Shown here: piece after piece, positions 1 to 3,758 of the stretch
Numbering within the stretch: the stretch's first letter is position 1
How the letters are laid out: the number at the start of each line of letters is the position of its first letter
DNA from: Patescibacteria group bacterium
GTDB taxonomy: Bacteria > Patescibacteriota > Minisyncoccia > UBA6257 > 02-FULL-45-10c
Reading direction: 5' to 3'
Assembly: GCA_023474975.1 (NCBI GenBank)
Contig: JAMCXE010000053.1
Span: 1 to 8,463 of the forward strand
Length of the DNA: 8,463 bases
Notes under the pieces: generated by a model
Told to the model about the DNA's origin: nothing
Seen by the model: only the letters and a program-made list of their open reading frames with translations
Databases searched by the model: none
Made by a program: the position numbers and the translations under genes

Positions 1-1
1 C

Positions 2-78
2 GATTATAAGATTTAATGATTATAAGATTTAATGATTATAAGATTTAATGATTATAAGATTTAATGATTATAGGATAA
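2..78. repeat. 16-bp tandem repeat, four copies plus a partial fifth
   Basis: The unit GATTATAAGATTTAAT occurs at 2-17, 18-33, 34-49 and 50-65 without a mismatch; a fifth copy starts at 66 and diverges after GATTATAG. The array runs into the left edge, so its true length is unknown. It lies beyond the 3' end of the tRNA-Thr(GGU) gene. Read on the minus strand each unit contains TATAAT, a -10-like hexamer, at a strict 16-bp spacing, but no -35-like partner is visible. There are no spacers of unique sequence, so it is not a CRISPR array. Role unknown. Confidence 0.9.
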
Positions 79-109
79 AAACATCACATTTGCAATACCA
101 ATCACTCTG

Positions 110-181
110 AGCCGATGGTGAGAATTGAACTCACGACCTACTCCTTACCATGGAGTTGCTCTACCTCTGAGCTACATCGGC
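110..181 (-). tRNA. tRNA-Thr (anticodon GGU)
   Basis: A complete cloverleaf is visible on the minus strand: acceptor GCCGATG/CATCGGC, D stem GCTC/GAGC, anticodon stem ACTCC/GGAGT with loop ATGGTAA (anticodon GGT in DNA, reading ACC and ACU), a 5-nt variable loop, and T stem GTGAG/CTCAC with loop TTCAATT. The discriminator is U. The next bases are CAG, so CCA is not encoded and must be added by a nucleotidyltransferase. It is the last gene of a three-tRNA group that follows the rpsB-tsf genes. Confidence 0.97.
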
Positions 182-187
182 GTCTAA

Positions 188-201
188 CTAATCACGATTA
201 G
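188..201 (-). other. Small inter-tRNA hairpin
   Basis: CTAAT (188-192) and ATTAG (197-201) pair around a four-base loop in the 23-bp spacer between the two tRNA-Thr genes. No T-run follows it on the minus strand, so it looks like a spacer hairpin in a polycistronic tRNA precursor rather than a terminator. Confidence 0.4.
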
Positions 202-204
202 CTG

Positions 205-276
205 AGCCACCTCCCAGATTTGAACTGGGGACCTTCGCTTTACAAAAGCGCTGCTCTACCGCTGAGCTAAGGTGGC
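205..276 (-). tRNA. tRNA-Thr (anticodon UGU)
   Basis: Cloverleaf on the minus strand: acceptor GCCACCT/AGGTGGC, D stem GCTC/GAGC, anticodon loop TTTGTAA with anticodon TGT (ACA and ACG codons), variable loop AGGTC, T stem CCCAG/CTGGG with loop TTCAAAT. Discriminator U as in the neighbouring tRNA-Thr; CCA is not encoded. The anticodon stem GCGCT/AGCGA has a G27-A43 mismatch at its outer end, leaving four good pairs. With the GGU isoacceptor next to it, the cluster covers the threonine codons. Confidence 0.96.
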
Positions 277-290
277 GCTTTTTAAATGAA

Positions 291-316
291 CCATACACCT
301 TTTAAATGGTGTGTGG
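291..316 (-). other. 9-bp hairpin between tRNA-Tyr and tRNA-Thr
   Basis: CCATACACC (291-299) pairs with GGTGTGTGG (308-316) over nine base pairs including one G-U, with an 8-nt loop. The right arm overlaps the last three bases of the tRNA-Tyr gene (314-316), so in the precursor RNA it competes with the end of that tRNA's acceptor stem. No clear T-run follows on the minus strand, so it is more likely a processing element than a terminator. Confidence 0.55.
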
Positions 317-397
317 GCAGGGAGGGATTTGAACCCCCGTAGCCACAAGGGCGCCTGATCTACAGTCAGGTGCAATTGACCGCTCTGCCACCTGCCC
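314..397 (-). tRNA. tRNA-Tyr (anticodon GUA)
   Basis: A class II tRNA of 84 nt on the minus strand: acceptor GGGCAGG/CCTGCCC, anticodon stem CCTGA/TCAGG with loop CTGTAGA (anticodon GTA, reading UAC and UAU), an extended variable arm built on GCC/GGC, and T stem GGGGG/CCCTC with loop TTCAAAT. Discriminator A, as expected for tyrosine. CCA is not encoded. Its 5' end is 11 nt after the stop codon of the upstream membrane-protein gene, so it is probably cut out of the rpsB-tsf transcript. Confidence 0.97.
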
Positions 398-408
398 ATC
401 GCGAAAAA

Positions 409-768
409 CTATTCTCTTCTTCTTTCTTCTTCTTTATTAATAATATTGGGGTCCGGAGTATCGAAGATGCTCGGGCGTATATTTTTATCTTTAGCCGCGT
501 CCGACTTAAATCCGCTAAGCCATTTAGTCAAAACATTATCAAATTTCATAATCAAAATCTTAAACTTCCTAAGCATCTTTTCCAATAAATTATTAAGCAT
601 TAGATCTAATTTCTCAAGCGGCATCTTCGAAATAATCTTATCAAAAAACGAATTTCTTGGCGATGACAAAACGATATTATCATCGATCCTTGGAATAGTT
701 CTAGCAACCAAGTATATCACAACGGCCAAACTAGCCATTATCAAGATCTGAAGAATAAAATTATACAT
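409..768 (-). CDS. Small membrane-anchored hypothetical protein downstream of tsf
   Basis: A 119-aa protein I cannot assign to a named family. Residues about 4-24 form one hydrophobic segment (FILQILIMASLAVVIYLVAR), fitting an N-terminal membrane anchor. The rest is basic and helical-looking, with a Leu/Lys-rich stretch at about 50-85 and a highly charged tail ending in EEERRRE. ATG at 768 is 10 nt after the tsf stop, and the TAG stop is 11 nt before tRNA-Tyr, so it sits in the middle of a probable rpsB-tsf-ORF-tRNA transcript. There is no Shine-Dalgarno sequence; the leader is T/A-rich like its neighbours. Tight spacing on both sides and the clean frame favour a real gene. Function unknown; its position suggests only co-expression with translation genes. 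Confidence 0.75.
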   Translation of the reverse strand: MYNFILQILIMASLAVVIYLVARTIPRIDDNIVLSSPRNSFFDKIISKMPLEKLDLMLNNLLEKMLRKFKILIMKFDNVLTKWLSGFKSDAAKDKNIRPSIFDTPDPNIINKEEERRRE

Positions 769-778
769 AAAAGAAAAA

Positions 779-1225
779 TTAAAGCTCGTATCGCATAAAT
801 CTCTCCACCTTCATATTCTCACCTATCTTACCAATAACCTGCTTGATGACAAATTCTATGTTCTTGGACGGATCCTTGATAAAAGGCTGAGCTAAAAGAG
901 CATCGATATTTTCAGGATTCATTGCAGCAATGTGCATGGCTAGGTCATGGGCCAAATTTTTAAAGTCATCGGTTCTGGCCACAAAATCAGTTTCACAGCG
1001 AAGCTCAAGCAATACTCCGACCCTACCGTTGTGAATATAGGATTCTAAAACGCCCGAACCGGTTTTGCGCTCGGCTTTTTTCTCGGCCTTAAGCATTCCC
1101 CTCTCCGCAATTATATCTCTAGCCGCATCAAAATCACCCTTAGCCTCTTCCAGGGCCCTCTTGCATTCCATAACCCCCGCGCCAGTCAAACCTCTTAATT
1201 TTTTAACATTTTCAGAATCGGACAT
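779..1225 (-). CDS. tsf: Elongation factor Ts (short form)
   Basis: EF-Ts is the cytosolic nucleotide exchange factor that releases GDP from EF-Tu. The N-terminal UBA-like domain is clear (residues 5-55: LRGLTGAGVMECKRALEEAKGD is the family signature, split here as LRGLTGAGV and MECKRALEEAKGD), and the EF-Tu contact motif TDFVAR is at 79-84. The end KQVIGKIGENMKVERF at about 128-143 is also typical. At 148 aa it is about half the length of the E. coli protein (about 283 aa) and shorter than the compact Thermus type, having one minimal core domain. ATG at 1225 is chosen because it gives the normal N-terminus; the frame extends only to an upstream TTG at 1246. No Shine-Dalgarno is present (A-rich leader). 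It follows rpsB by 69 nt, the common bacterial rpsB-tsf order. Confidence 0.96.
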   Translation of the reverse strand: MSDSENVKKLRGLTGAGVMECKRALEEAKGDFDAARDIIAERGMLKAEKKAERKTGSGVLESYIHNGRVGVLLELRCETDFVARTDDFKNLAHDLAMHIAAMNPENIDALLAQPFIKDPSKNIEFVIKQVIGKIGENMKVERFMRYEL

Positions 1226-1294
1226 ATTTTTAATTTTTAGAGCCAACGATCTAGATGTACTAAAAAGTCGGGTTTATATTAATTTTAATTAAAA

Positions 1295-2059
1295 CTATTC
1301 TTTGGGGGCTAACTTAGCCTCGTTGATAGTCGCGGATAATTTTTCCATTATCCACCTTATGCCTTCTTTTGTGCGGTCGTTGCAAGGAATCGGATAATCA
1401 AGGATCTCTGGATTAATATCGGTATTAACTATTGCTACAACCGGTATCTTCATTTTTTTAGCTTCGTTAACAGCGATCATATTGTGAGCTGCATCAACAA
1501 CGAACATGACCTGAGGCAAAATTTCCATATTCTCCGTTCCGCTAAAACTGGTAGTAAGTTTTGCTATCTCCCTGTCAAAATCTAATCTTTCCTTTTTGGT
1601 ATACTTATCAAGTTTTCCAGAAGCTTTGTCGGACTTTAATTTTTTGAAATAAGCGATCCTCTTTGAAAGAGTTTTAAAATTAGTCAATGTGCCACCCAAC
1701 CAACGCTCAACTACGTATGGTAAATTCATTTTTTCCGCATATTCCCTTACAACTTTTTTAGCAACTGGAGTGGTACCGACCAACATAACGGTTCCGCCTA
1801 CGGCAACTTTAGATTTTATAAAATTCAAAGCCTTATCTAGCGACTCAAGCGTTTTAATGATGTCGATAATCTCCACACCATTTCTGGTTGTATATATAAA
1901 GGGCTTCATACGCGGATGGGTTTTTGATTTTTTATGACCCCAAAAAAGCCCAACTTTCATCATCTCTTCTAAAATTGGAAGCTTCTCTTCTTCAATAGGA
2001 GCTTCTTTTTCTGCAGCAGATAATAATTCCTCAAGATTTGTTTCTTTTATTTTAGCCAT
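1295..2059 (-). CDS. rpsB: 30S ribosomal protein uS2
   Basis: uS2 binds late to the 30S subunit between head and body and helps recruit bS1. The 254-aa protein has the family signatures GLFWGHKKSKTHPRMKPFIY (residues 37-56), the RWLGGTLTNF segment, and PVVAIVNTDINP near the C-terminus. Relative to E. coli S2 it has an extra acidic N-terminal stretch of roughly 27 residues (LEELLSAAEKEAPIEEE). The ATG at 2059 (MAKIKETN) is preferred to the upstream in-frame ATG at 2098, because the extra 13 codons of that longer reading lie across the -35 and -10 boxes of a near-consensus promoter. There is no room for a Shine-Dalgarno. tsf follows, with no terminator visible between. Confidence 0.97.
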   Translation of the reverse strand: MAKIKETNLEELLSAAEKEAPIEEEKLPILEEMMKVGLFWGHKKSKTHPRMKPFIYTTRNGVEIIDIIKTLESLDKALNFIKSKVAVGGTVMLVGTTPVAKKVVREYAEKMNLPYVVERWLGGTLTNFKTLSKRIAYFKKLKSDKASGKLDKYTKKERLDFDREIAKLTTSFSGTENMEILPQVMFVVDAAHNMIAVNEAKKMKIPVVAIVNTDINPEILDYPIPCNDRTKEGIRWIMEKLSATINEAKLAPKE

Positions 2060-2069
2060 ATAGATAGAA

Positions 2070-2098
2070 ATTATATACAAAAGCAATTCAAAAGTCAA
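2070..2098 (-). promoter_or_regulatory. Near-consensus promoter of rpsB-tsf, almost leaderless
   Basis: On the minus strand TTGACT (2093-2098, five of six consensus) and TATAAT (2070-2075, six of six) are separated by exactly 17 bp. Transcription would begin about 5-11 nt past the -10 box, at 2065-2059, while the rpsB ATG begins at 2059. The mRNA would have a leader of zero to six nucleotides, so rpsB is probably translated from a leaderless or nearly leaderless message. Confidence 0.85.
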
Positions 2099-2139
2099 AA
2101 GTAAGTTAATAATTTAACAAGCTAAATTTCGTTCGATGA

Positions 2140-2790
2140 TCATTTATGTTTTATCCTCCATTCATCTATTTTTTTATGGTTTCCAGACAAAAGAATGCTC
2201 GGAACCGTCCTATTCTTACCAGCGATACTTACAAATTCGGGTTTTGTATAAACAGGATAGCTTCCTTTTATTTCCTCTAATGATTCTAATTTGCCCAAAA
2301 CACCGGGAATAAATCTAGAAACCGCATCCACTAAAACTCCAGCAGCCAATTCCCCGCCCGAAAGAACAAAATCACCAATAGAAATTTCTTCATCCGCCAC
2401 ATATTCCGCTACTCTCTCATCCACGCCCTCGTATCTTCCGCAAATTAAAATTAGCTGATCATACTTTGATAATCTCTTGGCAACCTTAGAATTAAATTTC
2501 TTGCCGCGCAAGCTAAACAATATCGTTCTAGATTTTATTTTTTTATTTTTGTTCGCCGGCTGGCGAATGATTTTATTTACCGCCCTATCGATCACATCCG
2601 CCTTAAAAACCATCCCCGGACCTCCTCCATAAGGGGTATCATCAACTTTATGATGCTTGTCCAAGGTAAAATCGCGCAAATTATGCGTCTTAATGTAAAT
2701 AAGCTTTTTACTTTGAGCGCGCTTTAAAATAGACTCGCTAAAATAAGAATCCAGTATTTTTGGAAAAATTGTAATTATATTGAATATCAT
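2140..2790 (-). CDS. trmD: tRNA (guanine-N1)-methyltransferase TrmD, short form
   Basis: TrmD methylates N1 of G37 next to the anticodon using SAM, preventing +1 frameshifts. The SPOUT knot signatures are present: DDTPYGGGPGMV (50-61), CGRYEGVDERV (117-127), SIGDFVLSGGELAAG (137-151), SRFIPGVLG (158-166), YTKPE (181-185) and LSGNHKKIDEWR (201-212). The Arg of VSRFIPGVLG is kept. Two things are odd. The loop after PGVLG is about five residues shorter than in E. coli and lacks the DSF triplet that carries the catalytic Asp169; E172/E173 are the nearest acids. The protein also stops four residues after the EWR motif, so the roughly 35-40-residue C-terminal helical end of typical TrmD is missing. 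ATG at 2790 gives the normal MIFNIITIFP start. rimM, usually upstream, is absent. Confidence 0.95.
   Translation of the reverse strand: MIFNIITIFPKILDSYFSESILKRAQSKKLIYIKTHNLRDFTLDKHHKVDDTPYGGGPGMVFKADVIDRAVNKIIRQPANKNKKIKSRTILFSLRGKKFNSKVAKRLSKYDQLILICGRYEGVDERVAEYVADEEISIGDFVLSGGELAAGVLVDAVSRFIPGVLGKLESLEEIKGSYPVYTKPEFVSIAGKNRTVPSILLSGNHKKIDEWRIKHK
2552..2567. repeat. GC-rich palindrome inside trmD
   Basis: TTCGCC (2552-2557) and GGCGAA (2562-2567) form a perfect 6-bp inverted repeat around GGCT, set in an otherwise A/T-rich stretch (T/A runs occupy 2531-2550). It encodes part of the RQPAN segment in a variable loop of TrmD between the PYGGGPG and FSLRG strands. It may be a copy of a dispersed short palindrome, which needs a genome-wide count to decide. 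Confidence 0.6.
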
Positions 2791-2801
2791 AGTAAGTAAA
2801 A

Positions 2802-2829
2802 TTTATCATCAAAACTCTCTTTTTAGCAA
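2802..2829 (-). promoter_or_regulatory. Weak candidate promoter of trmD
   Basis: TTGCTA (2824-2829) and GATAAA (2802-2807) are 16 bp apart on the minus strand, each four of six against consensus. The site sits directly after the khpA terminator and ends 11 nt before the trmD ATG at 2790, which would again give a very short leader. A promoter is expected here because the terminator separates trmD from khpA, but the match itself is weak. Confidence 0.3.
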
Positions 2830-2831
2830 AT

Positions 2832-2859
2832 AAAAACTACCCATTTAGGGGTAGTTTTT
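2832..2859 (-). terminator. Rho-independent terminator after khpA (symmetrical)
   Basis: AAAAACTACCC (2832-2842) pairs with GGGTAGTTTTT (2849-2859) around a 6-nt loop. Because A-runs and T-runs flank the GC core on both sides it can act in either direction. On the minus strand it lies 10 nt after the khpA stop and 42 nt before the trmD start, so it should end the rpsP-khpA transcript. Confidence 0.9.
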
Positions 2860-2869
2860 ATTTTAAAAT

Positions 2870-3190
2870 TTACAATTTCAGATCTGCATCAGAGAAAGAA
2901 GGTCTTTCCGTTCTTTCAGCTCTCTGAAAGGTGGAACCTTCCGGCTCTTCAATCTTGAGATTGACTCTGGCGTTATTTCTAATGCCGACAATCCTCAAAA
3001 GAGATCGAATTGCGCTTGCGGTAGAACCTTGTCTGCCTACAATAAGACCCATATCTTGAGCAGCCACTTTTAAAGTAAGCAAAACTCCCATTTCGTCTAC
3101 TTTTCTCGTGACTTCTACTTTATCCGGGTTCTCAACGATAGACTTAACAAGAAATTCCAAAAAAGCTTGATCGTTTGGAGTATTAGCCAT
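2870..3190 (-). CDS. khpA: KH-domain RNA-binding protein KhpA
   Basis: KhpA is a small cytosolic RNA-binding protein; in Gram-positive bacteria it pairs with KhpB/EloR and influences cell division and mRNA fate, which is family knowledge and not shown here. The 106-aa protein starts with AFLEFLVKSIVENPDKVEV, the usual N-terminal helix of the family, and has a type II KH fold with the GxxG loop as GRQG (52-55) followed by STASAIRSLLRIVG. A charged tail of about 25 residues follows the domain. It lies 55 nt after rpsP, the common rpsP-khpA order, and is followed by a terminator. ATG at 3190 has no Shine-Dalgarno. TATAAT at 3230-3235 lies upstream but has no -35 partner, so co-transcription with rpsP is more likely. 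Confidence 0.93.
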   Translation of the reverse strand: MANTPNDQAFLEFLVKSIVENPDKVEVTRKVDEMGVLLTLKVAAQDMGLIVGRQGSTASAIRSLLRIVGIRNNARVNLKIEEPEGSTFQRAERTERPSFSDADLKL

Positions 3191-3245
3191 TTCTGCGATT
3201 CTTATTTAAAAACTTGCGACCTTTATTTAATTATATTGATTATTT

Positions 3246-3575
3246 TTAAGCTTTAGCTTCTGACGCGGCCGGAGCAGCGGCTTTAGCGGAAACGTCACCT
3301 TCTTTCTTTTTTGCTTTTTTATGAGCAACAACCTTCTTATCGGAAATTATTTTGGCGTCAACTAATAAATTATGGACGGTGGGAGATAATTTTGCCCCAT
3401 TCTTTATCCAATACAAAACCCTTTCTTTGTTGAATTCTTTTTCCTTTTGGCGCGGATTATACCATCCCAGATCTTCAAGCTGTTCACCACGAAGCTTGCT
3501 TCTTTTTTCACCTACAGCAAGACGATAGTAGGGCTGATGTCTTTTTCCATGACGTTGTAATCTTATCATTAACAT
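3246..3575 (-). CDS. rpsP: 30S ribosomal protein bS16
   Basis: bS16 is an early-binding protein of the 30S body. The start MLMIRLQRHGKRHQPYYRLAV matches the family pattern MVxIRLxRxGxKxxPxYRxVV (residues 1-21), and LEDLGWYNP at 33-41 is the second signature. The core of about 80 residues is followed by a tail rich in Lys and Ala (about 81-109), giving 109 aa against 80-90 in most bacteria. ATG at 3575 fits the family alignment; the second ATG at 3569 would remove two residues. There is no Shine-Dalgarno. TATACT ends 7 nt before the ATG. It is the first gene of rpsP-khpA and has a 183-bp upstream region with a better promoter and a nested stem structure. Confidence 0.97.
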   Translation of the reverse strand: MLMIRLQRHGKRHQPYYRLAVGEKRSKLRGEQLEDLGWYNPRQKEKEFNKERVLYWIKNGAKLSPTVHNLLVDAKIISDKKVVAHKKAKKKEGDVSAKAAAPAASEAKA

Positions 3576-3582
3576 AGCGGGT

Positions 3583-3614
3583 AGTATAAATTCGATATTA
3601 ATTATATTTGTCTA
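3583..3614 (-). promoter_or_regulatory. Candidate proximal promoter of rpsP
   Basis: TATACT (3583-3588, five of six to the -10 consensus) lies 7 nt before the rpsP ATG, preceded by TAGACA (3609-3614, five of six to the -35 consensus). The 20-bp spacer is longer than normal, so this is weaker than the distal promoter. If used, the transcript would start at or next to the ATG. Confidence 0.35.
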
Positions 3615-3634
3615 ACCTTTATTATCCTTTATTT

Positions 3635-3698
3635 CCAGAGAGCGGTCGTATTTAACTCATCGATCAAGGCTGATCTGCTCCCGACATAACGCTACTGG
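3635..3698 (-). ncRNA. Candidate structured RNA in the rpsP leader
   Basis: Three collinear stems nest on each other: CCAG/CTGG (3635-3638 with 3695-3698), AGCG/CGCT (3641-3644 with 3690-3693) and GTCG/CGAC (3645-3648 with 3682-3685), closed over a terminal hairpin GATCA/TGATC (3662-3666 with 3671-3675, loop AGGC). The 64-nt element is richer in G+C than its surroundings. The pairing works on either strand, but a good minus-strand promoter just to the right would place it in the rpsP-khpA leader. No T-run follows, so it is not a simple terminator for pheT. A leader element or a small RNA are both possible; I do not recognise a known family. Confidence 0.5.
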
Positions 3699-3708
3699 CA
3701 TAGGTCAA

Positions 3709-3737
3709 ATTCTATCTAAAAATATTAAAATCGTCAA
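3709..3737 (-). promoter_or_regulatory. Distal promoter of rpsP-khpA
   Basis: TTGACG (3732-3737, five of six) and TAGAAT (3709-3714, five of six) are exactly 17 bp apart on the minus strand, 22 nt downstream of the pheT stop. Transcription would start near 3702 and give a leader of about 127 nt that includes the nested stems at 3635-3698. Confidence 0.65.
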
Positions 3738-3758
3738 TCCCATTATCAAGTATGTGCG

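Noticed and set aside
2..78. CRISPR array
   Set aside because: Units are directly adjacent with no unique spacers, and no cas genes are present.
446..751. 101-codon plus-strand frame opposite the membrane protein at 409-768
   Set aside because: There is no start signal or recognisable motif, and the minus-strand frame has the membrane helix and operon spacing. The plus frame is a shadow.
1226..1246. TTG start for tsf at 1246
   Set aside because: ATG at 1225 gives the usual EF-Ts N-terminus; the seven extra codons add nothing conserved and there is no ribosome binding site.
2060..2098. Longer rpsB start at 2098
   Set aside because: The extra 13 codons overlay the -35 and -10 boxes of a near-consensus promoter and give a hydrophobic N-terminus not seen in uS2.
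3230..3235. TATAAT upstream of khpA as a separate promoter
   Set aside because: No -35 element at 16-18 bp and no extended -10; in A/T-rich DNA a lone hexamer is weak evidence, and rpsP-khpA co-transcription is simpler.
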